Notes under the pieces: generated by a model
Seen by the model: only the letters and a program-made list of their open reading frames with translations
What the model was told of the DNA's origin: nothing
The model's database searches: none
Position numbers and translations under genes: made by a program
From: Achromobacter anxifer
GTDB lineage: Bacteria; Pseudomonadota; Gammaproteobacteria; Burkholderiales; Burkholderiaceae_B
Direction of reading: 5' to 3'
NCBI RefSeq assembly: GCF_903652925.1
Contig: NZ_CAHLAR010000017.1
Coordinates: 1-64,000 of the forward strand
Length of the DNA stretch: 64,000 bases
In this document: positions 26,327 to 34,859 of the stretch, in pieces
Layout: each line of letters starts with the position of its first letter
How positions within the stretch are numbered: the first letter of the stretch is position 1

Positions 26327-27232
26327 TCAGTTGGGGCGGCGCGTGGGCAGCGCGATGCCGGGTAGCTCGACGCCGAACTCGGCCAGGCGCCGCGTCACGG
26401 TCTCCAGGTAGGACCACAGGATCTCGTGTTCCCGGTCCGCGGATACGGCGCCCAGGCCGGCTTCGGCCGTCAGGGCATTGGCCTGGGCTTCGGCGCCATC
26501 GGGCTCGGCCAGCCACGGGCAGTGGTAGCCCCGCAATTCGACCTCGTTCAGGTAGCCCGACACGGCTTGCGCCACGGCGGCGCGGTCGGCATCGGACCAG
26601 ACGGCGGCGCGCTCCGCGACGTAGAGCCAGCCGAAGGTGGCATGGCGCTCCTTGGCCTGCACGCACTGTTCCAGGATGCGGCGCGCCACGGGCTCCCTGG
26701 CGTTGTCGAGGTAGGCGCGGAACAGCTCCAGCTCCAGGCCGTCCTCGACCGCGGCGTGCGCGGTGAAGAAGGCATCGGCATTGCAGGCGGCGTCCAGCAC
26801 CTGGCGGTGCCGGCATTGGTTGAAGATGGCTTCCTGCCGCGGGCTGGGCGGACGGTTCAGGTAGCCGCCCAGCAGCGCCGCGTAGCGGTGGAAGCATTCG
26901 ATCTGCCAGGCTTCCTCGGTATTGCGCACGGTGAGGAAATACTTGGGATCGGATTCCCGCCCGCTTTCCAGGCACAGACGCACCAGCAATGCCGGGGTTT
27001 CGCTCAGGCCGGCGTACTCCACCCAGGCGCGGCGGCTCCAGGTCAGGCGCGCGGCGTCGCGGACCCGGGCATCGAGCCCGGCGCCATCGAAGCTGCTCCA
27101 GGGGATGTCCGTTTCGGGGGCCCAGCGCTTCTGCTTGCCGGTTTCGTAGAGTTCGCGGATCGAGGTGATGGATTGCTTGAGCGTCAGCGGGAAGCGGCGT
27201 TCAACGGGGATTCTGGTGGTGGCTGCGTTCAT
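26327..27232 (-). CDS. Ferritin-like protein with degenerate di-iron site (paralog A)
   Basis: A 301-residue paralog of the neighbouring di-iron protein, sharing WSRRAW-EY (66-73), the RHATFGW-type fourth helix and the EVELRGYHCPWLA segment. Two ligands of the ExxH pairs are changed: helix 2 reads EEAWQ (Gln110 where His is expected) and helix 4 reads AKERH (Lys194 where Glu is expected). Glu72 and Glu163 in helices 1 and 3 remain. It therefore probably cannot bind two irons normally and may act as a non-catalytic partner of the downstream-numbered paralog 15 bp away. No named function is recognised. Confidence 0.7.
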   Translation of the reverse strand: MNAATTRIPVERRFPLTLKQSITSIRELYETGKQKRWAPETDIPWSSFDGAGLDARVRDAARLTWSRRAWVEYAGLSETPALLVRLCLESGRESDPKYFLTVRNTEEAWQIECFHRYAALLGGYLNRPPSPRQEAIFNQCRHRQVLDAACNADAFFTAHAAVEDGLELELFRAYLDNAREPVARRILEQCVQAKERHATFGWLYVAERAAVWSDADRAAVAQAVSGYLNEVELRGYHCPWLAEPDGAEAQANALTAEAGLGAVSADREHEILWSYLETVTRRLAEFGVELPGIALPTRRPN

Positions 27233-27247
27233 GGCGGGTCCTCGGGT

Positions 27248-28177
27248 TCAGAATTCGCCGATCTTCGGGTGGTGCAGCAGGGGCAGGTGCACGCCCCAGG
27301 GCTCCATCTGGCGCCGCACGCGCTGCACGGTTTCAACGAACAGGGGCTTTTCCAGTTCCTCGACCGTGGAGCCCAGTCCGGCCTCCCAGGTGATCCGGTC
27401 CACGTCCATCTCGGCGCGCGAGGCCGGGTTGTCTGGCGCCAGCCAGGCGCTGTGGTAGCCGTTGAGCTCGACCTTCTCCATCATGTTGATCACGGCGTTT
27501 TCCACCACCTTCACTTCGGCGGGCGACATCTGCGGGATGCGGTGGTCGAGAAAGCGCCAGCCGAACGCGCAGTGCCGCACTTCGTCGCGCATGATGCGGG
27601 CGCAGATCTGCTTGGCCACGGGGTCGCGCGTGATCTCCACCAGGTGGCGGAAGACGTCGAATGCGATTTCCTCGGCGGCGCAGACCAGCGCCGCGAGGAT
27701 AGCCTCGACCGAGACCTCGGGGTCCAGCGCCATCTTGCGCACGCCGTGCGTGGCGACGGAGCCTTGGTAGGCGGCCTGGGCCGGCTGTTCCATGTAGCCG
27801 CCCAGCGCCTCGGCCATGCGGTAGCAGGCTTCGGCGTGGCGGCTTTCTTCCTGCGAGCGGATGGTGAAGAACAGGCGCAGGTCGGGTTCGCACTTGTCGT
27901 GGCAGAAGCGGATCTGCAGGGCCGGGCTTTCCGAGATGGCGCCGTACTCGCTCCAGGCGCGGCGGCTCCAGTACTGGCGGGCCGCGTAGCGCTGTTCGGG
28001 CGTGTACAGCGAGGCATCGAACAGATGCCAGTCGATATCGGTGCGCGGGTCCCACTGCTTGACCGTCGCCAGGTGGTAGAGATCGCGGATCTTCGGGATC
28101 CGGGTGTCCAGATCCAGGGGGAAGATGCTTTCCGGATCGTCGAGGATCGTACGCGGCTCGGCGCTTGCTACGTTCAT
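27248..28177 (-). CDS. Ferritin-like di-iron protein, probable oxygenase (paralog B)
   Basis: A 309-residue all-helical protein with a complete set of carboxylate-bridged di-iron ligands: Glu77 (AWSEY), E111-S-R-H114 (in IRSQEESRHAEACYR), Glu169/170 (AAEEIAFDVF) and E199-V-R-H202 (in RIMRDEVRHCAFGW). This E, ExxH, E, ExxH series is that of ferritin-like oxygenases and oxidases (for example the AurF or PaaA families), though I cannot place it in a named family. It may hydroxylate or oxidise the imported acid or its CoA ester. It is encoded between the binding protein LivK and its degenerate paralog, so it belongs to the same transcript. Confidence 0.75.
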   Translation of the reverse strand: MNVASAEPRTILDDPESIFPLDLDTRIPKIRDLYHLATVKQWDPRTDIDWHLFDASLYTPEQRYAARQYWSRRAWSEYGAISESPALQIRFCHDKCEPDLRLFFTIRSQEESRHAEACYRMAEALGGYMEQPAQAAYQGSVATHGVRKMALDPEVSVEAILAALVCAAEEIAFDVFRHLVEITRDPVAKQICARIMRDEVRHCAFGWRFLDHRIPQMSPAEVKVVENAVINMMEKVELNGYHSAWLAPDNPASRAEMDVDRITWEAGLGSTVEELEKPLFVETVQRVRRQMEPWGVHLPLLHHPKIGEF

Positions 28178-28240
28178 GACTGCACTCCCTGGTTTGCGGC
28201 GCGGCGGCGCGCGCGAATGGAGGTTGCGGAGGTGGACTGC

Positions 28241-29422
28241 TTACTTGTAGTCGGCCAGGCGGAACTCGCCGTCCCGGTAGCCGAGCATGACGATGTCGTC
28301 CTTGGCCAGGCCGGAGTGGCGCTGGGGCGAGAAATTGAACACGCCGCCCACGCCCTGGTAGCCGCTGATGGCGGTCAGCTGTTCGCGTGTCTTTTCCTTG
28401 TCGCCGCCGCTCTTTTCCAGGGCGGCGCGCGCCAGCATCATGGCGTCGTAGGTCTGGGCCACGAACTGGTTGGGCTTGCGCTTGTAGCGGGCCTCGAAGC
28501 GCTTGCTGAGATCCACGATGCGTGCCTTGATGGGGTCGGCGTCGGGCAGGTCCTGGCCCACCGGGAACTTGACGCTGACCAGCAGCAGGTCCTTGACCGA
28601 ATCGCCGGCCAGCTTCATGTAGCGCTGGTCGACGAAGCCGTAGCTGTGCACCAGCGTGAGCTTGTCCAGGCCGAGTTGCTGCGCCTGCTTGATGAACACC
28701 ACGCCGGCCGGCGTGACCGTCCAGCAGATGATGGCCTGCACGGAGGCATTCTTGATGCGCGTGAGCTGCGGGGTCAGGTCGGTGTCGGCGGGGTTGAAGG
28801 ATTCGTACGTGATGTCGATCCCGCGCTTGGCGGCGAGCCGCTTCATCTGTTCGACGGCGCTCTGGCCGAAGCCGCTGTTGTCCGCCAGCAGGGCGGCGCG
28901 CTTGATGCCCTTCTTGTCGAAGTAGTCCAGCACCCGGTCGATCACCTGGTCGTCGTCCACGGTGCTCTTGAACACGTACTTGCGTTCGGCCACGGGCATC
29001 ACGATCTGCATCGAGCCTTCGGTGGAAATGAAGGGCGTCGCGGCCTTGTCGACCATCGGCACCATGGCCATGGCGATGCCGCTCATGTTGCCGCCGCCGA
29101 CGATGATGTCCACCTTGTCCTGCGACAGCAGGCGCTTGGTGGCGTTGATCGCCTTGGCCGTCTGGCTCTCGGCGTCATAGAACACCCATTCGACCTTCTT
29201 GCCGCCGATGCCGCCGGCGGCGTTGATGTCGTCGATCGCCATTTCCATGCCGGCCTTCATGTCTTCGCCGAGGAAGGCGGCGGGACCGGTCACGGACAGG
29301 ATCGAGCCTATCCGCAGCGCGTCCTGGGCATAGGCGGCGTGCATGCCCAGCATCAGCGCGGCGGCCGGCAGCGCCATGGCTGCACGGCGCGGGAAATCCA
29401 GAAACGTCTTTATGCAAATCAT
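28241..29422 (-). CDS. livK: Branched-chain-type ABC transporter substrate-binding protein LivK
   Basis: A 393-residue periplasmic binding protein with a signal peptide (ending HAAYA-QDALRIGS). Lobe motifs include SVTGPAAFLGEDMKAGMEMA, LSQDKVDIIVGGGNMSG and TPFISTEGS. It is the first structural gene after the gntR gene (99-bp gap) and begins the importer-plus-enzyme run. The ligand is unknown; the co-encoded acyl-CoA ligase and dehydrogenase point to a carboxylic acid. Confidence 0.88.
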   Translation of the reverse strand: MICIKTFLDFPRRAAMALPAAALMLGMHAAYAQDALRIGSILSVTGPAAFLGEDMKAGMEMAIDDINAAGGIGGKKVEWVFYDAESQTAKAINATKRLLSQDKVDIIVGGGNMSGIAMAMVPMVDKAATPFISTEGSMQIVMPVAERKYVFKSTVDDDQVIDRVLDYFDKKGIKRAALLADNSGFGQSAVEQMKRLAAKRGIDITYESFNPADTDLTPQLTRIKNASVQAIICWTVTPAGVVFIKQAQQLGLDKLTLVHSYGFVDQRYMKLAGDSVKDLLLVSVKFPVGQDLPDADPIKARIVDLSKRFEARYKRKPNQFVAQTYDAMMLARAALEKSGGDKEKTREQLTAISGYQGVGGVFNFSPQRHSGLAKDDIVMLGYRDGEFRLADYK

Positions 29423-29521
29423 GGTGCTACTCCTGTGCCTGATGCGGGATTGAGGGGTGCAGCAACTTCCACGAACAGCGAAAACGCAGGCGGGCCCGGA
29501 GGCCCTTGGGATGGACGGTGT

Positions 29522-30367
29522 TTAGTCCTCCGTCGCGGCTGGCGGGTTGCGGAACTCCAGCGAGTCCGAGACCTGGTCCGCCTTGCTGGCGCCGTTCTGC
29601 AGGGGCACGCGGACCGAATACCGGACCTGGTCCGCGCGATAGTGGGAATAGCCGGACATCACCGGCTGGTCCTGCTTGTCGAAATACACCAGGTGGCGCG
29701 TCAGGATCGGATCGCCGGGCAGCAGGCTGAGGTAGTCGGCGTGTTCGGCCTGCACCGCGCCGCCCTCGATCTTGAGATTGCCGTAAGCCAGTTCGACCTG
29801 GCGGCCGATCAGCTCCAGCAGCGAGCCGGCTTCGGCCTGGCTGGCGTCCATGCTGGGGATGCGGTCGACGCGGACGTAGCGGTAGTCGATAGAGATCGGC
29901 ACCTGCTGGACCGTGCGCAGGCGCAGGATGCTCCAGACGGGCGTGCCCGGCGCGACGTCCAGCTGGCGCGCCACCGCGGGGGAGGCGGGCTCCTGCGCGC
30001 AATGCAGCACGCGCAGGCTCAGCGGGCGGCCGTGGGCGGACCATTGGTCGATGAAGTCCATCGCCGGGCTGAACTGTTCGTCGATCTTGGGGGCGCAGAC
30101 GAAGGTTCCGGAGCCGCGGACCCGCCGCAGATAGCCCTCGTCCACCAGTTCCTGGATGGCCTGGCGGACCGTCATGCGGCTGACGTCGAATTGTTCGCTG
30201 AGCTCGTGGTCGGTGTGGAAGCGGTCGCTTTCCTGCTGCCAGTTCAGGATCATCATCAGCACGCGCCGCTTGATCTGCACATACAGCGGCAGGGGGGAAT
30301 CCCGGTCCAGCGCCACGGGGCTGGTGGCGACGGGGGGCTCGCTGCGTACGTTCGTAAGGGTGGACAT
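29522..30367 (-). CDS. GntR/HutC-family transcriptional regulator
   Basis: A 281-residue protein with a winged helix (about 25-95: PLYVQIKRRVLMMILNWQQ, FDVSRMTVRQAIQELVDEGYLRRVRGSGTFV). A UTRA ligand-binding domain (about 115-265) contains GTPVWSILRLRTVQQVPISIDYRYV and LLPGDPILTRHLVYF. It is the promoter-proximal gene of the minus-strand catabolic operon. The divergent promoter region holds a 16-bp GTCTAG...CTAGAC palindrome of the kind HutC-type regulators bind, so autoregulation and control of both arms are likely. The effector is probably the pathway substrate. Confidence 0.88.
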   Translation of the reverse strand: MSTLTNVRSEPPVATSPVALDRDSPLPLYVQIKRRVLMMILNWQQESDRFHTDHELSEQFDVSRMTVRQAIQELVDEGYLRRVRGSGTFVCAPKIDEQFSPAMDFIDQWSAHGRPLSLRVLHCAQEPASPAVARQLDVAPGTPVWSILRLRTVQQVPISIDYRYVRVDRIPSMDASQAEAGSLLELIGRQVELAYGNLKIEGGAVQAEHADYLSLLPGDPILTRHLVYFDKQDQPVMSGYSHYRADQVRYSVRVPLQNGASKADQVSDSLEFRNPPAATED

Positions 30368-30383
30368 GACTGCTGGCTTCCGG

Positions 30384-30445
30384 GATATGTATATAGGATT
30401 TGTATATTTGTCTAGTTAACTAGACTTTATGATATATTGATTTCG
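30384..30445. promoter_or_regulatory. AT-rich divergent promoter with 16-bp operator palindrome
   Basis: This about 60-bp island is much richer in A/T than its surroundings. It contains the perfect palindrome GTCTAGTTAACTAGAC (30410-30425) and two direct TGTATAT repeats (30388-30394 and 30401-30407). On the minus strand a TAGACA that could serve as -35 lies in the palindrome, with TATA-rich sequence about 16-17 nt downstream. The position between the gntR operon and the opposite unknown-protein/ligase operon indicates a shared operator. Confidence 0.6.
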
Positions 30446-30468
30446 AAAGTCAAGTACGGATAAGCGAT

Positions 30469-31758
30469 ATGAATATTTCTACGCTCGACCTGCCGTTGGC
30501 CCTTCCGCCCGACAGCCTGGATGCCGTTCTGTCCTTCGACCGGCCCGCCTCGCTGGACCGGGCGGACGTGCTCATATGGAATCCCGCCGGCCTGTACCCC
30601 TTGCTGGAAGCGGCGTGCGAACGCGCGGATCCGCCGGTGCTGGGCGTGGGCGCGTCGGAATGGCTGCTGGCCACCAGCCGCCACTGGCGCGAACAATTCA
30701 AGCGGTTGCTGGCCGCGGGCGGCACGCTCGTCGTGCTGGTGCCGGCGCCGCGCACGGTGGGCGTGCATACCCTGCAGGACATCCTGCCCTACGATTGGTC
30801 TGAGCCGTTGCTGCCGCGGATGGCGCGCAGCCAGCCGCTGGCGGGCGACGCCCGGCCGCGGCTCGCGGGCGAGCCTTTCCGCACGCTGTTCACCGAAGCC
30901 GCGGCGTGCTTCCAGCCTTGCGCCGCGCTGGATCCGGCGCCCGGCGCCAGCATCCTGGAGAGCGGCGGCGGCCTGACCTTGGCAAGCTACGCCAGCGAGC
31001 CGCCGGGTCGCCTGCTGCTGCTGCCGGCGCTGGCGCCGGGACTGGCGCAGGACGGCGCGGGCGCGGCGCTGTTCCTGCGCGAGTTGCGGCGCTGCATAGA
31101 CCGCCTGGGCCAGCGCAGCGGCGTGCGCCTTGCGCCATGGCTGGACGTGCAGCGCAGCCCGGTCGACGAACAACTGCATGCCCGCCGCGCGCAATGCCTG
31201 CGCGAACGCCATGCGCTGGACCTGGAGCTGCAGGAGCTCGACCGCGCCATGGCGGAGCGGGACTTCTTCAAGCAGCTGCTTGCCGGCGAAGGTCCGGGCG
31301 CCGGCGTGGCCGCAGCGGAAGTCTTCCGCCGCAAGGGCGCGCCGGTCCATGCGGACTGGGTGGAGAAAGACCTGCACATCGTCGAACTCGACCAGCGCAA
31401 CGTGCTGCTCAAGGCGCGCCTGGCCGGCGAGGCGCTGGACGCCGCGGCCCTGCGCCGCCTGGAAGACGCCCGCTTGCGGGTGGCCGATTATTTTTCCCGG
31501 CCCACGCGCATACTGTTGGTGGACTGCGCCGACAACGCCTTGCCGCCCGCCGAACGGGACCAGCGTCCGCCCGCCGCACTGGGAGAGCTGGAGGACGCCT
31601 ATGTGCTGAGCGGCCTGCACCTGTACGGCTGGCATCTGGAAACCCGAGGCGACAGTCCTGCCCGCCTGTTGCAGCGCCTGATGCAGGCCGATGACGGCCT
31701 GCGCGATTCCCTGCTGCGCGCCACGCTGCGCGGCCTGTCCCCGCTAGCCGCCGCCTGA
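30469..31758 (+). CDS. Unknown 429-residue protein with possible degenerate nuclease-like C-terminus
   Basis: I do not recognise a named family. The N-terminal part (about 1-205) alternates strands and helices in the manner of a Rossmann/amidotransferase-like fold (DAVLSFD, ADVLIWNP, GGTLVVLVPAP, GRLLLLPALAPG). A charged helical stretch at about 230-265 could form a coiled coil. The C-terminal part has the rhythm of restriction-endonuclease-like domains (FFKQLLAGEGPGAGVAAAEV, TRILLVDCADNALP, then a terminal YVLSGLHLYGWHLE), but the E-x-K core is replaced by VLLKARLAG, so it should be inactive. No signal peptide or membrane helix. It is 36 bp upstream of the acyl-CoA ligase gene and appears co-transcribed with it. 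The fold reading is tentative. Confidence 0.6.
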   Translation: MNISTLDLPLALPPDSLDAVLSFDRPASLDRADVLIWNPAGLYPLLEAACERADPPVLGVGASEWLLATSRHWREQFKRLLAAGGTLVVLVPAPRTVGVHTLQDILPYDWSEPLLPRMARSQPLAGDARPRLAGEPFRTLFTEAAACFQPCAALDPAPGASILESGGGLTLASYASEPPGRLLLLPALAPGLAQDGAGAALFLRELRRCIDRLGQRSGVRLAPWLDVQRSPVDEQLHARRAQCLRERHALDLELQELDRAMAERDFFKQLLAGEGPGAGVAAAEVFRRKGAPVHADWVEKDLHIVELDQRNVLLKARLAGEALDAAALRRLEDARLRVADYFSRPTRILLVDCADNALPPAERDQRPPAALGELEDAYVLSGLHLYGWHLETRGDSPARLLQRLMQADDGLRDSLLRATLRGLSPLAAA

Positions 31759-31794
31759 TCGGCGCGGCTAGCGTTCCGCCTCTGCGAGACTCCG

Positions 31795-33432
31795 ATGCCC
31801 GCCGACACTCCTGACCATCATGCCCCGGATATCGAACGCAATTCCGCCAACCATCTGGCGCTTTCGCCGCTGACGTTCATAGAACGCGCGGCCAAGGTCT
31901 ATCCGGAGCGCATCGCCATCGTCCATGGCGCGCTGCGCCAGACCTGGCGGCAGACCTACGCGCGTTGCCGCCAGCTGGCGAGCGGACTGGCGCGCCTGGG
32001 CGTGCGTCCGGGCGACACGGTGGCGGTGATGGCGCCCAACATTCCGGCGCTCTACGAGGCGCACTTCGGCGTGGCCATGGCCGGCGCGGTGCTCAATGCC
32101 CTGAACACGCGGCTGGACGCGGATACGCTGGCCTTCATCCTGGAGCACGGCGAGGCCGCCGTGCTGCTGGTGGACCGCGAATACGCTTGCGTCATGGCGC
32201 AGGCGCTGGCCAGGACCGGCCGCCGGATCCGCGTGGTGGACATCGACGATCCCGAGTACGGCGGGCCGGGAGATCCGATAGGGGAGATGAACTACGAGGC
32301 GCTGCTGGAACTGGGCGACGCCAGGGCCGCGGTTGAATGGCCCGGGGACGAGTGGCAATCGCTGTGCCTGAACTACACGTCCGGCACCACCGGCCGGCCC
32401 AAGGGCGTGCTGTACCACCATCGCGGCGCCTATCTGAACGCCATGGGCAACGTCCTGGCCTGCGACATGCGCCAGCATGCCGTCTATCTCTGGACCTTGC
32501 CGATGTTCCACTGCAATGGCTGGAGCTTTCCCTGGACCATCGCGCTGCTGGCGGGTACCAACATCTGCCTGCGGCGGGTCGAGGCCGGCGCCATTTTCGA
32601 TGCCATCCAGGAGCACGGCGTGGATTATTTCTGCGCCGCGCCGGTGGTGCTGGGCATGCTCATCAACAGCGCGCCCGAGGTCCGGCGGCGCGCCGCAAGC
32701 CAGGTGCAGGCGCTGACGGGCGGCTCGCCGCCGCCGGCCGCAGTCATCGCCGCAATGGACGAACTGGGCATTGAAGTCGCGCACCTGTATGGCCTGACCG
32801 AGACCTATGGCCCGTCGATCAGCTGCGCCTGGCACGAGGCCTGGAGCGATCTGCCGCTGGCGGAGCAGGCCGCGCTGAAGGCCCGCATCGGCGTGCGCAA
32901 GCACACGATGGAACAGGTCAGGGTGCTGGACCCCGCCACCCTGGCCCCCGTGCCACCGGACGGCGTCACCATGGGCGAAATCATGATGCGCGGCAATACG
33001 CTCATGAAGGGCTATCTGAAGAATCCCGAGGCCACGGCGGAGGCCTTTGCCGGCGGCTGGTTCCACACCGGCGACCTGGGCGTGGTGCATCCCGACGGCT
33101 ACATACAGATCAAGGACCGCGCCAAGGACATCGTCATTTCCGGCGGCGAGAACATATCCACGGTGGAGGTGGAGGAGGCGCTGTACGCGCATCCCGCGGT
33201 GCTGGAAGCGGCGGTGGTGGCGCGGCCAGATGCGAAATGGGGCGAGACGCCTTGCGCCTTTGTCGCGTTGAAGGACGGCTGCGGCGCCAGCGCGGAGGAG
33301 CTGACCGATTTTTGCAGGGGCCGGCTGGCAGGCTACAAGGTGCCGCGCAGCTTCGTGTTCGGACCGCTGCCCAAGACCGCCACGGGCAAGATCCAGAAAT
33401 ACCTGCTGCGCGAACAGGCCCGCAGGCTATGA
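31795..33432 (+). CDS. AMP-forming acyl-CoA ligase
   Basis: A 545-residue ANL-superfamily ligase. The P-loop [11 protein letters not shown] is at about 194-204, [10 protein letters not shown] is motif A5, [22 protein letters not shown] spans the hinge (split here over two motifs), and [10 protein letters not shown] holds the catalytic Lys532. It resembles medium-chain or 3-methylmercaptopropionate-type acyl-CoA synthetases. It activates a carboxylate to its CoA thioester and would feed the divergent dehydrogenase/SDR/kinase set, as LvaE does in levulinate catabolism. The exact acid is unknown. Confidence 0.9.
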   Translation: MPADTPDHHAPDIERNSANHLALSPLTFIERAAKVYPERIAIVHGALRQTWRQTYARCRQLASGLARLGVRPGDTVAVMAPNIPALYEAHFGVAMAGAVLNALNTRLDADTLAFILEHGEAAVLLVDREYACVMAQALARTGRRIRVVDIDDPEYGGPGDPIGEMNYEALLELGDARAAVEWPGDEWQSLCLNYTSGTTGRPKGVLYHHRGAYLNAMGNVLACDMRQHAVYLWTLPMFHCNGWSFPWTIALLAGTNICLRRVEAGAIFDAIQEHGVDYFCAAPVVLGMLINSAPEVRRRAASQVQALTGGSPPPAAVIAAMDELGIEVAHLYGLTETYGPSISCAWHEAWSDLPLAEQAALKARIGVRKHTMEQVRVLDPATLAPVPPDGVTMGEIMMRGNTLMKGYLKNPEATAEAFAGGWFHTGDLGVVHPDGYIQIKDRAKDIVISGGENISTVEVEEALYAHPAVLEAAVVARPDAKWGETPCAFVALKDGCGASAEELTDFCRGRLAGYKVPRSFVFGPLPKTATGKIQKYLLREQARRL

Positions 33433-33473
33433 ATGCGATGGCGGCGTGGCGCCGTCATCGCCATCCGCCAGGC

Positions 33474-34859
33474 TCAGGCCAGCAGATCCAGCGCGTGGGC
33501 GTCAAAGCGCCGCAGATTCGGGAACACCAGTCCCAGGTCCTGGCGGCTGGCGCCGAACCAGCTGCCTAGCGAGGCGCCGAGCTGGTCCACCGCCAAAGTC
33601 GGCAGCAGGCGGCCGTTGTCGACGAAGCCGGGGCCGTCCAGGGCGATTTCCGGGTGGCTGCCGTAGTAGCGTCCGCCCTTGACCGCGCCGCCCAGCACGA
33701 AATGGTGCGAGCCCCAGCCGTGGTCGGAGCCGTTGCCGTTGGAGCCCAGGGTGCGGCCGAACTCGGACGCGGTGAAGGTGGTCACCTGGTCCGCCACGCC
33801 TATTGCCGACAGGGCCTGCTGGAATGCGGCCAGGGCCTGGCCCAGCTCCTTCAGCAAGGCCGGATGGGTGTCGTTCAGCCCGGAATGGTTGTCGTAGCCG
33901 TTCTGCGACACGAAGAAGACCTGGCGGCGCGCGCCCAGCGTCTGCCTGGCGGCGATGATGCGGGCCACGATCTTCAGCTGCTGCGCCAGGGGCGATGAAA
34001 AATCGCCCGGCACCGCCACGTCGGCCAGCGCGGCGCGCAGGCGCGCGTCGGCGTCGATGGACTGCGCGGCGATGCGCGACATCTCGCGTTCCATCAGGTG
34101 CTCGCGCGGCTGCGTGATCAGCTGCCGCAACAGGGCGGTGCAGGCGCTGGAGCCATACATGTCGCGGGTCAGCAGGTCCATGCGCGTCGACCCGTGGATG
34201 CCGACGCGGTAGCCGGCGATCTTGCGTCCGGCCAGCAGCACATTGGTGCCGCCCGCGGTAATGCCCGTGAAGGTGCGCTGCGCGTTGTCGTCGGCAAACA
34301 GGTCCGTCAGCCTGCCGGCCCAGCCCGATGCGGCGCCTTCGGGCGCCAGCGCCTGCCAGTAGGATTGCTGGTCGTTGTGCGAGAACAGCTTGGGCGGCAG
34401 CGGCACGCGCGCGCCGATGTAGTCCTGCTTGGAGGTGGGCACGACCAGCGGACCTATGTTCAGCAGCACCGCCATGTCGCCGCTTTCGTACAGAGGCTTG
34501 AGCGGCGCCAGCGACGGCGCCAGCGCGAACTGCGCGCCGCCGGGCGCGGACTCCTTGCCGCGCAGCGCGGTGGCCTGCAGCGCGTCGCGCGGCAGGGCGA
34601 TGTCGCTGCGCGCCTGGGCATAGGCCTTGTATGCGGCGGCGTCATACGGGACCAGCGAGTTGTAGGGATCGTTGCCGCCATACAGGAACACGCAGACCAG
34701 CGCCTTGTAGGAGCTGGCCGGCGCCGACTGCGCCGCCGCCGCGCCCAGGGCCGCCAGGTTCAAGGCCATGGGCGCCGCCGCGCCGGTGGCCCCCAGCGCG
34801 CAGGCGCGCAGCAGGAATTCGCGGCGGCTGGCCTGCGCGTCGTGGCGTAGCTTCTTCAT
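33474..34859 (-). CDS. DUF1501 secreted protein (Tat substrate)
   Basis: A 461-residue protein from the ATG at 34859 with a twin-arginine signal (SRREFLLRA, residues 11-19, followed by a hydrophobic stretch to AAAAQ). The body has the DUF1501 motifs LVCVFLYGGNDPYNSLVPYD, FFVSQNGYDNHSGLND and TFTASEFGRTLGSNGNGSDH. The family resembles sulfatase/phosphatase-fold proteins, but no activity has been established. Its start overlaps the DUF1800 stop by 4 bp, the usual pairing. Confidence 0.88.
   Translation of the reverse strand: MKKLRHDAQASRREFLLRACALGATGAAAPMALNLAALGAAAAQSAPASSYKALVCVFLYGGNDPYNSLVPYDAAAYKAYAQARSDIALPRDALQATALRGKESAPGGAQFALAPSLAPLKPLYESGDMAVLLNIGPLVVPTSKQDYIGARVPLPPKLFSHNDQQSYWQALAPEGAASGWAGRLTDLFADDNAQRTFTGITAGGTNVLLAGRKIAGYRVGIHGSTRMDLLTRDMYGSSACTALLRQLITQPREHLMEREMSRIAAQSIDADARLRAALADVAVPGDFSSPLAQQLKIVARIIAARQTLGARRQVFFVSQNGYDNHSGLNDTHPALLKELGQALAAFQQALSAIGVADQVTTFTASEFGRTLGSNGNGSDHGWGSHHFVLGGAVKGGRYYGSHPEIALDGPGFVDNGRLLPTLAVDQLGASLGSWFGASRQDLGLVFPNLRRFDAHALDLLA

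Noticed and set aside
26426-30415. Open frame of over 1,300 codons antisense to the di-iron, livK and gntR genes
   Set aside because: Low-complexity composition with no motif. It spans several well-supported genes on the other strand.
18548-33432. Recently acquired genomic island
   Set aside because: Base composition looks the same as the neighbours, and no integrase, transposase, tRNA or flanking repeat is seen.
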